The position numbers were made by a program, and so were the translations under genes. Source: JBFIHZ01 sp041601535 (GTDB taxonomy: Bacteria > Pseudomonadota > Gammaproteobacteria > Xanthomonadales > SZUA-36). From it: a stretch of 22,418 nucleotides of DNA. Shown here piece after piece: positions 1 to 8,512 of the stretch. Numbering within the stretch: the stretch's first letter is position 1; each line of letters starts with the position of its first letter. Where the stretch lies: contig JBFIHZ010000022.1 of the NCBI GenBank assembly GCA_041601535.1, forward strand, positions 1-22,418. Reading direction: 5' to 3'. A model generated the notes under the pieces. The model was given only the letters and a program-made list of their open reading frames with translations, was not told where the DNA came from and searched no databases.

Positions 1-20
1 CCGCCGGCAGATGCCGGCGG
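1..20 (-). terminator. Possible terminator hairpin downstream of the TonB-dependent receptor gene
   Basis: An 8-bp perfect stem (CCGCCGGC / GCCGGCGG) with a 4-base loop lies about 20 bases beyond the receptor stop codon. Any T-tract would fall outside the window, so a Rho-independent terminator is likely but cannot be confirmed. It could also be one arm of a repeat element. Confidence 0.5.
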
Positions 21-40
21 CCGGCCGGTATACCAACGGG

Positions 41-2530
41 TCAGAAATTGAACCGCAGATTGACGCCGTACCAGCGCGGCGGCTGGTAGGATACTTCGTT
101 ACAACCGCACAGCGCCGCCAGGTCGAAGCCCTGGATACCCGCCGCTTCGTCGGTCAGGTTGCGGCCAATCAATGCCACTTCCCATGATTCGTTGGGGCTG
201 AGCCAGGACCAGCGCAGGTTGAACATGGCATAGCTGTCGAACTTGTCGGCATCGAAGTTACGCAGGTTGTAGTAGTACTCGTCTGACCAGGTGCCATCCA
301 GCACCAGTGCCATTTCACCGCCCATGGCCTGCCAGGAATAACGCACCAGGCCAGTTGCCTGGAACTCGGGGGCATAGGTGGGTTTCACATCCCGCGGTGG
401 CAGCGGTGAATTGATGCGCAAGGGCACGTCTTTTACGGTGGCGTCCATCCACGACACGCCAAACAGGAGATCCCAGCCATCGGCCGGCGAACTCTGCACC
501 TGGAACTCCATGCCGTAGTTATCCGCATCGGCATTGACCACCACACCGGCAACGCCGGTGAACAGGAAGGCCTGGTAATCCTTGTAATCATAATAAAACG
601 CGTCCAGCTGGAAGCGGGTGCGGCCTGAGGCGGTGGTCTTCTTGAAGCCGGCTTCCAGCGTGTGCAGGATTTCCTCCTCATACGGCAGGAAGGAGTCGGG
701 GAAGCCCAGGCCACCCGGAATCGGCGCGTTATAGCTGGCGGCCTTCACGCCACGGTTGATGCCGGCGTACACCAGCAGGTCGTCCGCCGGGGTCCAGTTC
801 AACTGCAGTTTGCCGGCCCACAGGGTGTCGGAGCGCTCGTCGGTGTAGTACTCACCCAGGCCGAGGAAATCGCGGCGGATATTGATGTAGGGGTCACCCA
901 CGTTGACCGAGAAGTTGTTCTGGTTGAAATAAAACCCCTGGCGCATGCGGTAATCCTTTTCTTCCTGCATCACGCGCAGGCCGGTGATCAGCGTCATGTT
1001 GTCGGCAAAGTCCCATTCATACTGGCCAAACAGCGAGTAGGAATCGGTTTTCAGGCGCGCCTCGACGCCAATGTCCGCGCCGGCCGGGAAGGGGAACAGC
1101 GAATCGAGCAGGGCCGGCAGGCTGTTGGCTGGCGCCTTCAGGCCGTTATCCGATTCGGAATCGATGTTCAGGTAGAAAAAGCCCAGCACCCAGTTTGAAT
1201 GATCGGTGGAGCCGGTCAGGCGGAATTCCTGGGTAAAGCTGTTGGCGTCCACGCCGGCATAATTGGCCAGTTGATTGACTGGTGCTGAATCCACGTCGAT
1301 AAACAGCAGTTTGCGGTAATTCTTGTAGTCGGTGACCGAGACAAACTGCAGGTCATCACGGAAATCGTGCTCCCAGCGCATATTGATGCCGGAGGTTTCG
1401 GTAAAGCCGTTATTGTCGAAAGCGAAATCGCCGGAAGTCCGCCAGCCATCGCCATCCGGGTCGCGGTAACCGAAGAAGTCACCGCCCGCACCGAAGCGGC
1501 CGATCAGATCGCCACCCGGGTCATTCAGGCCGAACAGGCCGTTGTTGTTGGTGTCACCGCCAAAATCGCTGCCGTCCGCGGCGATACCCGTGCGGGTTTC
1601 ATTGGGGTCGGTCACGTCGATAACGTTGATCAGTTCGCCCACCCCATTGACCCCGTCAAACACGCCAATGGTGGGTTTGGACTGGTAGGGCCCGGTGGCC
1701 ACATCGCTCTTGGCGTAGTTGGCGGAGAAACTGACCGACGTCTTGTCGCTGGCGAGAAAGGTCATGGTGCCGCGGATGGCCTTGGTATCATCATCACCCA
1801 TGTCGGCGCCAGCGCCTTCACCCGGTGAGTTGCCGGTGCCGCCACCAAATGTTCCGCCACCGAACTCGGCGAACGGGTAGATGTTCTGCAAATATCCGTC
1901 GTGCTTGTTGAAATACACCGATACACGGCCGGCCACCGTGTCGTTGAACGGGCCGCCAAAGGCGCCTTCAAAGCGGTAGTGGTTGGCATCGGTGGGTGAA
2001 TCAAAGCGGCCGATGGTGAAATCCGCAAAGCCGTCGAATTCTTCAAACGTGGGTTTGCGGCTGATGTAATGCACCAGGCCGCCGGTGGCATTACGGCCAA
2101 ACAGGGTGCCTTGCGGGCCCTTGAGGACTTCCACCCGGTCAATATCGAACAGGGCAAAGGTATGTGCCTGAGCGATGGCGATATACCCCTCGTCCAGGTA
2201 AACCGCATTGGGTGATTCAATAATGTCGTTGAAATCGTTCTGGGTGACACCGCGGATGGAGAACTGGGTGTTCTGTCCCGCCAGGTTGCCGCTGATGTGA
2301 ACACCCGGTGTAAAGCGGGCCACATCGAAACTGCGCTCCACGTTCAGCGCGCGCAACTGCTCTCCACTGAACGCGGTGATGGCAATACCCACATCCTGCA
2401 GCGATTCTTCACGTTTTTGCGCGGTAACCACTACTTCTTCCAGCAATACCTGAGCGCTCGCCGGCGCGGCCAGAAACAGTGCCATAACAACGGAACAAGC
2501 CAGTGCTGACTTCGTGCGTTTGATTTTCAT
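41..2530 (-). CDS. TonB-dependent outer-membrane receptor
   Basis: This is an 829-residue outer-membrane beta-barrel that imports a substrate using TonB-transmitted energy. A signal peptide (about residues 1-26, cleaving after PASA) precedes a TonB-box-like segment, EEVVVTAQK (31-39). The plug domain follows, with SIRGV (91-95) and VEVLKGPQGTLFGRNATGG (133-151). The barrel ends in RFNF, with a terminal aromatic residue as usual. The length is typical for receptors of this AQKREESLQDV type. Residues 318-375 form an Asp/Asn/Gly-rich loop with DPDGDG, which resembles a calcium-binding motif. No siderophore- or cobalamin-specific mark is visible, and the substrate is unknown. The neighbouring exported hydrolase and DUF6065 gene do not reveal one. 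The gene stands alone, with a likely promoter about 125 bases upstream. Confidence 0.95.
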   Translation of the reverse strand: MKIKRTKSALACSVVMALFLAAPASAQVLLEEVVVTAQKREESLQDVGIAITAFSGEQLRALNVERSFDVARFTPGVHISGNLAGQNTQFSIRGVTQNDFNDIIESPNAVYLDEGYIAIAQAHTFALFDIDRVEVLKGPQGTLFGRNATGGLVHYISRKPTFEEFDGFADFTIGRFDSPTDANHYRFEGAFGGPFNDTVAGRVSVYFNKHDGYLQNIYPFAEFGGGTFGGGTGNSPGEGAGADMGDDDTKAIRGTMTFLASDKTSVSFSANYAKSDVATGPYQSKPTIGVFDGVNGVGELINVIDVTDPNETRTGIAADGSDFGGDTNNNGLFGLNDPGGDLIGRFGAGGDFFGYRDPDGDGWRTSGDFAFDNNGFTETSGINMRWEHDFRDDLQFVSVTDYKNYRKLLFIDVDSAPVNQLANYAGVDANSFTQEFRLTGSTDHSNWVLGFFYLNIDSESDNGLKAPANSLPALLDSLFPFPAGADIGVEARLKTDSYSLFGQYEWDFADNMTLITGLRVMQEEKDYRMRQGFYFNQNNFSVNVGDPYINIRRDFLGLGEYYTDERSDTLWAGKLQLNWTPADDLLVYAGINRGVKAASYNAPIPGGLGFPDSFLPYEEEILHTLEAGFKKTTASGRTRFQLDAFYYDYKDYQAFLFTGVAGVVVNADADNYGMEFQVQSSPADGWDLLFGVSWMDATVKDVPLRINSPLPPRDVKPTYAPEFQATGLVRYSWQAMGGEMALVLDGTWSDEYYYNLRNFDADKFDSYAMFNLRWSWLSPNESWEVALIGRNLTDEAAGIQGFDLAALCGCNEVSYQPPRWYGVNLRFNF

Positions 2531-2652
2531 GTTGAGCCCCGTAATGCGTGCCGATTAAAGTTTACCCTCGTTCCCTGCGCCGGTATTCCATGGCAAACCG
2601 CATGGCGTCTGCCCGTGCCGGTTATTCTCGATCAATTATAATTTATTGTTTT

Positions 2653-2680
2653 ACTGTATCTTTATAGCAGGGATTGTCAA
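2653..2680 (-). promoter_or_regulatory. Likely sigma70-type promoter of the TonB-dependent receptor gene
   Basis: On the minus strand a perfect -35 box, TTGACA (2675-2680), is followed after 16 bases by TACAGT (2653-2658). A perfect TATAAT lies further downstream at 2635-2640 in an AT-rich stretch and is an alternative -10. The receptor start codon is about 125 bases away, leaving a long leader. Judged by eye only. Confidence 0.45.
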
Positions 2681-2747
2681 TGGAAACGCATACCGCTTGA
2701 CGTGCGGTCAAGGGAAAAAGGCGGTTTGGGCCATGGCGGCTGTCCGA

Positions 2748-3545
2748 TCAGGTACCGCCGGTGCGGGGTTTGCGCCGGTCGACCACCGGTTTGCCGGCAA
2801 ACACGGTTGGCCGTCTCTCAGCGGAATCATCTTTTCTGACCCCTTTGACGTAATCACGACCCCAGTATTCCTTGCGGTCATAATTGGCGTCGGCTGTCGG
2901 CTGTTGGGTTTTTTGGCGGCGGCGCTGATAGCTCTGTTGCCGTTGCCTGCTCCAGTCGGAAAATTGTTGCTGCAGTTTCGGGTCATCCGCCAGGTCATGC
3001 AGGTCCAGATGCATTTCGTCCACCATGTCCAGCGCCACCGGGAACACCCGGGCAATGGGTTCATGCTGTTCGAACCGTATGGTTTCACCCGGCACGGTGA
3101 TGCGCCAATTCACCGTGAACGGGAATGGCAGCCAGTCGGTGCGGATTAAGCCGTCCAGTGGCGTGACATTGGCGTGGTCGTGGTTGGAAGGGCCGGTTAC
3201 CATCAGGCCGTAACCGGGTGGTGTGCGGAACAGGAAGGGCAGGTCCCAGGTGACCACGCCAGAGCCGAAATGTGACCGCGGGCCGTATTTTGTTCTTGGT
3301 TGCTGGTAAATGAAAATCTGTTCGGGAGGCGTCATCCCGTTCCAGATAAACTCGCTGAGCACCGGGTTGAGGATCTCCCAGCCCAGCGTGTTGGCGGCGG
3401 AAAGCGGGGTGCAGCGATAGGCATACTTTTCCGGCGTACTGTCCATCCATTTGCGTTGCCCGCGAGCGGGGCGAATGAACTGGCCCGCATCATCCGGGGC
3501 ACCGGGGAGGACAAAGGCGCTAACCGCCACTTTTTCTGTTTGCAT
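2748..3545 (-). CDS. DUF6065-like protein of unknown function
   Basis: A 265-residue protein with no signal peptide or membrane segment, so probably cytoplasmic. Its N-terminal half has the pattern I associate with DUF6065: WMDSTPEKYAYRC, then GWEILNP, WNG, FGSGVVTW and LFRTPPGYGLMVTGPSN. The C-terminal 70 residues are charged and Gln/Arg rich, with a run of QQ and RR pairs, and look disordered. The ATG at 3545 is chosen because AAGGA sits seven bases before it; in-frame starts at 3581 (ATG) and 3602 (TTG) have no good ribosome binding site. The family has no established reaction that I know of. The conserved His, Trp and Pro residues suggest a small-molecule-binding beta fold, which is speculation. 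It shares its strand with the receptor gene but is separated by over 200 bases. Confidence 0.75.
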   Translation of the reverse strand: MQTEKVAVSAFVLPGAPDDAGQFIRPARGQRKWMDSTPEKYAYRCTPLSAANTLGWEILNPVLSEFIWNGMTPPEQIFIYQQPRTKYGPRSHFGSGVVTWDLPFLFRTPPGYGLMVTGPSNHDHANVTPLDGLIRTDWLPFPFTVNWRITVPGETIRFEQHEPIARVFPVALDMVDEMHLDLHDLADDPKLQQQFSDWSRQRQQSYQRRRQKTQQPTADANYDRKEYWGRDYVKGVRKDDSAERRPTVFAGKPVVDRRKPRTGGT

Positions 3546-3901
3546 TGCGCGATCCTTGATCAGCTGCTCAAAGCCTCTCATTGGATACTGCAACGCAAGC
3601 AAACGTTAACGCTTTTTGTGGGCTTACTTCAAGTCCTGAGATCAATCAGGCAAGCAGCAGGACATTTTCCGGTGGCGGTCAGGCAGCGGTGAGGTCCGCG
3701 GCGGAGTAAGCAGCGCCAGGGTCTGGTCAATAAAAAGGCCGGGTTCCGGCAAGCCTTGTGGCTCGACGGAACCCGGCCCGTGGCCGGTCACCAGGTTACC
3801 CGAAGGTCAGGCTGGCAGTGACGTTTGGCCGCAGCAGGAATCAGCGGCCCGCCATCAACCTTTTTGACCCCGGAGTGCAACCCAACAAATAACTGTCTGT
3901 T
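3546..3901. other. Intergenic region between the DUF6065-like gene and the protease gene
   Basis: This holds the terminator of the upstream protease gene (3731-3778, described separately) and the leader of the DUF6065-like gene. An 8-base palindrome, CGTTAACG (3604-3611), lies in the leader. I see no convincing promoter hexamers and no coding frame with a ribosome binding site. Confidence 0.6.
3731..3778 (-). terminator. Rho-independent terminator of the serine protease gene
   Basis: A 12-bp perfect stem, GGCCGGGTTCCG (3737-3748) with CGGAACCCGGCC (3767-3778), encloses an 18-base loop that itself can form AGCC/GGCT. Read on the minus strand, the stem is followed at once by TTTTTATT. The orientation fits the protease gene, which ends about 120 bases upstream on that strand. 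Confidence 0.85.
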
Positions 3902-5551
3902 TTAGCGACACACCTTGCTGCCCGGTTTGCCTGTGCACTTGTTCGATGCGCAGTCGCTGTTGACCTGGCAGGATGCTCCCGAGGGCAATCCCCCCGTCGC
4001 GCAGTCGGAATCGGCTGCATCGGTGTCGCCGTCACAGTCATTGTCCAATCCGTCGTTACAGCTGACTTCTGTCGGTTCGGTTATGGTGCAACCCGAGCCG
4101 CCGTCCGGGTCCAGGAACGGTTCCACTTCGCTGAAGTAAGCCGCGAATGCGCCGTCAACGGTGGCATTATTCACGGCGTCGCAATTGTCATTGAGATTGG
4201 TGCCGCAGGCGCCCGATAGCTGGCCTACGATCTGGCCGGCGCTGTTGACCACCGGCGAGCCGCTGCTGCCGCCCTCGGTAGCGCCAACCACGTCCCGGCT
4301 GTAAATGCGGTCACCGCGTGGCCAACTGGAGCAGACGCCAGCGCTGGTGTCCACCGTGTGGCTGGAGTATGACTGCGGTGCGCCTTGCGGATGACTGATG
4401 CGGAACAGTTCCGTGCCATTGCTGAAGGCCACCGGGGCTTCGTTCCAGCCCAGGAAAGCACTGCCCGCCGGGGCGCTTTCCGACAGCCGCAACAGGGTGT
4501 AGTCCTGGTTGCGACCGCTGGACACAATGCTGGCACCCAGGGTGCGGGGGAAGGTGGAGCGCAAGGTCGCATAGGAGGCTTCGCACAGAGATGTATCACC
4601 ACAGCCAGAGGAGGCAAACTGGAAGAAGTTTTCCAGTGAGCTGGCTTCTCTGCCCTTGCTGATGCAGTGGTTGGCAGTCAGGAACAGCGGCAGATTGTTT
4701 GAGCTGTCGTTGTCGTTGATCAGGCCGCCCGAGCAGATGTAGTAACTGCCGCCTGAACGAAACAGCATATGTGCCACCGCGTCCTTTGCGGTGTTGACCG
4801 CAGCATCCGAGCCGCAAGCGGCGTTTTGCACGCAGGATGCATTATAGCCGCATTCGCCCGCCATAAAGCGTGGGCGTATGTGGCCCAGGCCGGCAATACG
4901 GAAACCCGTATCGCGCAGGGTGCGGGAGTTTGCCGGGCCGGTCTGGCGTAATTGCAGCGTAATCGAGTCACCGGCCAGTGTATGGGAATCAAAGCTGCCG
5001 CTGCCCAGCGGACCACGGCCGCTGTACGGGCCGAACACCTGACCCTCGGCAGTGTACAGGTACATGGCTGCACCGGCAGGCAGGTTGAAATTGGCGAACT
5101 GCACGCGCAGTGCTACCGCTCCGGGCGATGACAGTTCAGCCGTGTACACATAGCCACCATCGTCAGTGGCCTTCAGGGCGCCCACGTTCATTTTGTGTGA
5201 CTGGCCGCGCAGGCGGGACAAGTTGACGTTGCGGAACGAAACATCCACCGAAAGGTCCTGGCTTAAACCAACGATTTCCGGTGTCTGTTTCGGCGCGTTA
5301 TCCACCGCATCGAGTTCAGCTTTGGTCGCTTGTACCTGCAGCGCATTATCGCGCGCCGCGGCCACGCGTTCAGAAACCAGCCATTGATGGTAGGCCTTGC
5401 GCTCCGCTTTCAGGGCTTCGGCGTTGACCGGCCGCTTGTCCACCCGCGTATCCATTTGCTTGGGCGGTGCCGCCACCGCGTTCAGTGACAGGCAGAAAAT
5501 GCCGGATAACAGGAACAATAAAGATAGGGAAAATCGAGTGTTACGTGTCAT
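3902..5551 (-). CDS. Exported trypsin-like serine protease with MopE-like and Cys-rich C-terminus
   Basis: A 549-residue secreted endopeptidase. A signal peptide (residues 1-28, ending AVAA) leads to a pro-region of about 200 residues, then a chymotrypsin-fold domain resembling lysyl endopeptidases. The catalytic triad is readable: His295 in LTANHC, Asp350 in RNQDYTLL, Ser430 in GGSSGSP. Many cysteines (234, 240, 246, 273, 296, 317, 323) suggest several disulfides. After the protease domain comes a MopE-type motif, CNDGLDNDCDGDTD (498-511), an acidic metal-binding-like repeat, and then a knot-like tail with four cysteines (528-548). The ATG at 5551 is preceded by AAGAGGAA. Cleavage specificity is not certain. 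The terminator downstream and a divergent regulatory region upstream indicate a single-gene unit. Confidence 0.92.
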   Translation of the reverse strand: MTRNTRFSLSLLFLLSGIFCLSLNAVAAPPKQMDTRVDKRPVNAEALKAERKAYHQWLVSERVAAARDNALQVQATKAELDAVDNAPKQTPEIVGLSQDLSVDVSFRNVNLSRLRGQSHKMNVGALKATDDGGYVYTAELSSPGAVALRVQFANFNLPAGAAMYLYTAEGQVFGPYSGRGPLGSGSFDSHTLAGDSITLQLRQTGPANSRTLRDTGFRIAGLGHIRPRFMAGECGYNASCVQNAACGSDAAVNTAKDAVAHMLFRSGGSYYICSGGLINDNDSSNNLPLFLTANHCISKGREASSLENFFQFASSGCGDTSLCEASYATLRSTFPRTLGASIVSSGRNQDYTLLRLSESAPAGSAFLGWNEAPVAFSNGTELFRISHPQGAPQSYSSHTVDTSAGVCSSWPRGDRIYSRDVVGATEGGSSGSPVVNSAGQIVGQLSGACGTNLNDNCDAVNNATVDGAFAAYFSEVEPFLDPDGGSGCTITEPTEVSCNDGLDNDCDGDTDAADSDCATGGLPSGASCQVNSDCASNKCTGKPGSKVCR

Positions 5552-5888
5552 GGTGCATTCCTCTTGCTCGTTTTGAGAGGTCGCGCCGGGCGGGCAGTTT
5601 GTCGCCCTGCCGGCGCCTGCTTCAGCTCGAAGTGTCGGGCCAAGTTACACCTGTGTAACGGTGACATCAAGCCGGCCACTTTCATAAAAAAACTACGAAA
5701 ATTACTGGATAATGTGCGCAGCCGGCAGAGATCCATCAAGCAGCTTGCTTCTGTGCGTTTGATGGGCCGGTGAGCACGGATGCCGGGCTTTTGTGGATGC
5801 GGGAACAGCACGGTCACGTCATAATGAATGGGGCTGACACAGTGGCGTTGGGTTTTTTCCGGCGCCACCAGTATGGGAGAAGCGGTAG
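5552..5888. promoter_or_regulatory. Divergent intergenic regulatory region between the protease and MgtC-like genes
   Basis: These 337 bases separate two genes that start in opposite directions, so promoters for both should lie here. It contains a perfect palindrome (5644-5659, separate entry) and an AT-rich stretch around 5685-5715. I found no -35/-10 pair good enough to name. No small gene is supported. Confidence 0.55.
5644..5659. promoter_or_regulatory. Perfect inverted repeat, candidate operator
   Basis: GTTACAC-CT-GTGTAAC is a perfect 7-bp inverted repeat with a 2-base centre, about 90 bases upstream of the protease start and 230 upstream of the MgtC-like gene. Its size and symmetry suit a homodimeric helix-turn-helix repressor or activator. 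No regulator gene is next to it, and I cannot assign the family. Confidence 0.5.
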
Positions 5889-7145
5889 ATGACTGATCTG
5901 GAAACTGCCTGGCAATTCGGGGTGGCACTGGGCCTGGGCATGCTCATTGGGCTGGAGCGCCAGCGCACCGGGGGAGAAGAACAGAATTTCGCCGGAGTCA
6001 GAACGTTTTCGCTGGTGGCGCTGCTGGGCGCCCTGGCCATCTACGCAGGTGAACGGACGGGTCTTGAGTGGATCGTCGGCCTGGTGTTCCTGGCGGTGGT
6101 TGCGCTGATCGTGGTGGCCTACCAGGCCACGTCGCGTCAAGGCAAAACCGGCGCAACTACCGAGGTCTCATTGCTGATTACGTTTTTCCTGGGCTGCCTG
6201 AGTGCCTGGGGCGAGCCGGGCATGGCAGGGGCCATCGCGGTTGTGACCATGCTGCTGTTGGCACTGAAAGGCTGGCTGCACAACCTGGCCAGCCGGATCG
6301 AGACCTCCGACGTGGAGGCAACGCTGAAGTTTGCCATCATCACACTGATTGTCCTACCGCTGGTGCCGGACACCAACTACGGCCCGGAGGGCCTGGAAGT
6401 GATCAACCCGTACAAAACCTGGTTGATGGTGGTACTGATCGCCGGGCTGAATTTTATTGGCTATATCCTGGTGAAAGTGGTGGGCAAGGAGCACGGCCTG
6501 GGCATCACGGGCTTGCTTGGCGGCCTGGTCTCCAGTACCGCGGTAACCCTGGGCTTTTCCCAACGCAGCCGTGAAGAACCGGATCTTGCACCGGTGCTGG
6601 CGCTGTCCATTCTGCTGGCCTGGACGGTGATGTTTTTCCGCGTGGTGGTGGAGGTTGCAGTGGTGAATTTCGAGCTGGCCAAAAGCCTGGCCGTGGGCCT
6701 GGGTCTGATGGGTTTTGTCAGTCTCGGCATCTGTTTGTTGTTGTACCGCCGCGGCCGCAGCAAAGCCACTGCGGAAGTGACCACCGACAGGCACCCGTTT
6801 TCGCTGGGCGATGCCATCAAGTTTGGCGGCTTGTTTGCCGTGGTGATTTTTGTCGCCAGCGCGGCACAGAACTACTTCGGTGATACCGGCCTGTACGTGG
6901 CCGGTGCGCTGGCCGGCCTGACCGACGTGGACGCCATTGCACTGTCCATGGCCAACCTGTCGCAGGATGACCCGTCAAAATCAGCTGCCGCGGCCCGCAC
7001 CGTCGTGATCGCGGTGATATCCAACACCATGGTCAAATCCGGCATGGTGGTCTGGCTGGGCGCGCCGTCAATGCGTAAAACCATTTTGCCGATTACTGCC
7101 GCACTGGCAGCTGCCGGCGTGGGTGCTGCCTTGCTGGTTGGCTGA
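5889..7145 (+). CDS. MgtC/SapB-type N-terminus with DUF4010: polytopic membrane protein
   Basis: A 418-residue inner-membrane protein with roughly a dozen hydrophobic segments. The N-terminal portion (residues 1-150) has the MgtC/SapB pattern GLGMLIGLERQR followed by VRTFSLVALLGAL. The C-terminal portion matches DUF4010, with GITGLLGGLVSSTAVT and AGLTDVDAIALSMA. MgtC-type proteins are tied to Mg2+ limitation and membrane energetics. The role of the long MgtC-DUF4010 form is not established, and small-molecule or ion transport is the usual guess. The start follows GGAGAAGCGGTAG. A weak hairpin lies downstream. It is upstream of the cytochrome operon on the same strand but nearly 400 bases away, so probably a separate transcript. 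Confidence 0.9.
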   Translation: MTDLETAWQFGVALGLGMLIGLERQRTGGEEQNFAGVRTFSLVALLGALAIYAGERTGLEWIVGLVFLAVVALIVVAYQATSRQGKTGATTEVSLLITFFLGCLSAWGEPGMAGAIAVVTMLLLALKGWLHNLASRIETSDVEATLKFAIITLIVLPLVPDTNYGPEGLEVINPYKTWLMVVLIAGLNFIGYILVKVVGKEHGLGITGLLGGLVSSTAVTLGFSQRSREEPDLAPVLALSILLAWTVMFFRVVVEVAVVNFELAKSLAVGLGLMGFVSLGICLLLYRRGRSKATAEVTTDRHPFSLGDAIKFGGLFAVVIFVASAAQNYFGDTGLYVAGALAGLTDVDAIALSMANLSQDDPSKSAAAARTVVIAVISNTMVKSGMVVWLGAPSMRKTILPITAALAAAGVGAALLVG

Positions 7146-7537
7146 AGTAAAGGGTTGATGCGTCGCTTGCCGGACGACAACGGCATTCTGCCTGTCGTCA
7201 AACCGCACCAGGATTAAAGCAAAAATATCATCAACTTTTCCAGCCAAATCAGTCCGTTATTTCGCATTAACTTGGGTGGTATCTGATGCAGGTCAAACTC
7301 GGCACTGACCTTTCATGCCTAGAATAAATGCGTAAAAATGGATGTCACTATGACCACATCCGGGCGCAACTCATTGGCAGCAGTTATTTATGTGTGTTGC
7401 AAGCCCCGCATTCGCAGGGGCGCAGGGCGTCGGCGGCTGTCACAACGTCGCGCCGCTGGGTCTACATGCTGGAAAATGAAATCTCGGCAGGGGTAGTAGA
7501 CATAAAATCAACCAATTCCACCCAAAGGGAGAACACC
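7146..7537. other. Leader region before the cytochrome-nqr operon
   Basis: This region should carry the operon promoter. A stem-loop lies at its start (7173-7199). The stretch 7215-7280 is AT-rich, and TAGAAT at 7320-7325 resembles a -10 box, but no good -35 box sits at the right distance. No FNR-type TTGAT-N4-ATCAA site or sigma54 site is seen. The cytochrome frame stays open back to 7328, but that extension has no ribosome binding site and no signal-peptide character. Confidence 0.5.
7173..7199 (+). terminator. Weak stem-loop after the MgtC-like gene
   Basis: GACGACA / TGTCGTC (7 bp) encloses a second stem, GGCA / TGCC, with a 2-base bulge and a 3-base loop, about 27 bases after the stop codon. 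No T-tract follows, so this is at best a weak or Rho-assisted terminator. Confidence 0.35.
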
Positions 7538-8467
7538 TTGCGCATAAATTCAAGGCGTTTTTTTCAGCTGGCACTGATGGCAAGCATCGGATTTTCCCTG
7601 TCAGCCACAGAAATACAGGCCCGCGAACTTATCCTGTTCCAACCAGGCCAGTCTTCCTGGGAGTGGTTGCTGGTCCCGGCATCGCATGGGGGTGGCAAGC
7701 GCATGCGTGAAGGCAAGACCTGCCTTTCGTGCCATGACGGCGAGGAGAAGGCCATCGGCAAGTTGATTGCGTCGGGTGAAAAGCTCGAGCCACAGCCCAT
7801 TACGGGGATGTCCGGCTATATCGGGATGAACGTGGAAGCAGCCTACGATGACAAGAATGTTTACCTGACGCTGAGCTGGGATGATGTTGCTTCTGCCAAA
7901 TGGGGCGACCAGGACGCGGCCACCAACCTGACGGTGAGCATCGGCAGCCCGGCACTCAATGTCGCCCCGGTCGCGGGTTGCTGGGCCGCGTGTCACAGCG
8001 ATCAGCCAGGCATGTCCGATCCAGCGACCGGTACTGAACTGACCAAGTATTTACCCGGATCGCGCAACAAGATGTCTAAAACCGGCGGTGGTACCGACCG
8101 CCGAACCGCGGCTGAACTGGATGCCCAACTGGCGGAAGGCAAGTACCTGGAGTACTGGCAGGTGCTGCTGAATGAAGAGGGTCTGCAATCGGTTGGCGAT
8201 GGGTACTTTCTGGATGGCAGGGTGGCAAACAAGGATTCAGCCGCAACTGCCACCGCCTGCAACAGCAACAAGAAATGGACTGTAGAGATAGTGCGGCCAT
8301 TGAAGCCAGCCGGTAAAGCGCGCCATGCCCTGAGTGAGGGAGTTGAATACACGCTATCTGTTGCCTTGCACCAGAACCATGCTTCAGGCCGCTTCCATTA
8401 CACCTCATTGCCGATGCGCTTCGTGCTGGGCGCAGGCGACGCCGAGTTGAACGCTGGCCGCAAGTAG
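7538..8467 (+). CDS. c-type cytochrome with ethylbenzene-dehydrogenase-type haem-binding domain
   Basis: An exported 309-residue cytochrome, first in the operon. TTG at 7538 is chosen as start because AAAGGGAGA precedes it at good spacing and it opens a signal peptide (MRINSRRFFQLALMA, cleaving near residue 28). A canonical c-haem motif, CLSCH, is at residues 62-66. The rest resembles the cytochrome c-552/DMSO-reductase-like haem-binding domain (EB_dh): DDKNVYLTLSW, GCWAACHSD (147-155) and the C-terminal LHQNHASGRFHYTSLP. In EB_dh proteins this fold usually holds a b-type haem. CWAACH (148-153) has CX3CH spacing and may be a variant c-haem site. In this context it most likely carries electrons in the periplasm between the inner-membrane complex and the decahaem protein; that is inferred from neighbours. 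Confidence 0.85.
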   Translation: MRINSRRFFQLALMASIGFSLSATEIQARELILFQPGQSSWEWLLVPASHGGGKRMREGKTCLSCHDGEEKAIGKLIASGEKLEPQPITGMSGYIGMNVEAAYDDKNVYLTLSWDDVASAKWGDQDAATNLTVSIGSPALNVAPVAGCWAACHSDQPGMSDPATGTELTKYLPGSRNKMSKTGGGTDRRTAAELDAQLAEGKYLEYWQVLLNEEGLQSVGDGYFLDGRVANKDSAATATACNSNKKWTVEIVRPLKPAGKARHALSEGVEYTLSVALHQNHASGRFHYTSLPMRFVLGAGDAELNAGRK

Positions 8468-8512
8468 AAAACCGATTATGTCTTTCGGAGCCAATGAGAA
8501 GTAGGTAAGCCC

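Noticed and set aside
662..1828. Plus-strand open frames of 153-178 codons inside the receptor gene
   Set aside because: They are antisense to a clear TonB-dependent receptor and show no family features or start signals.
2748..3602. Longer form of the DUF6065-like protein from TTG at 3602
   Set aside because: Only the ATG at 3545 has a good ribosome binding site (AAGGA), and that start fits the family's N-terminus as I recall it.
7297..7325. Sigma70 promoter of the cytochrome operon at TAGAAT
   Set aside because: No acceptable -35 hexamer lies 16-18 bases upstream, so the promoter remains unlocated.
7328..7537. N-terminal extension of the EB_dh-type cytochrome
   Set aside because: The extension lacks a ribosome binding site and signal-peptide character, while TTG at 7538 has both.
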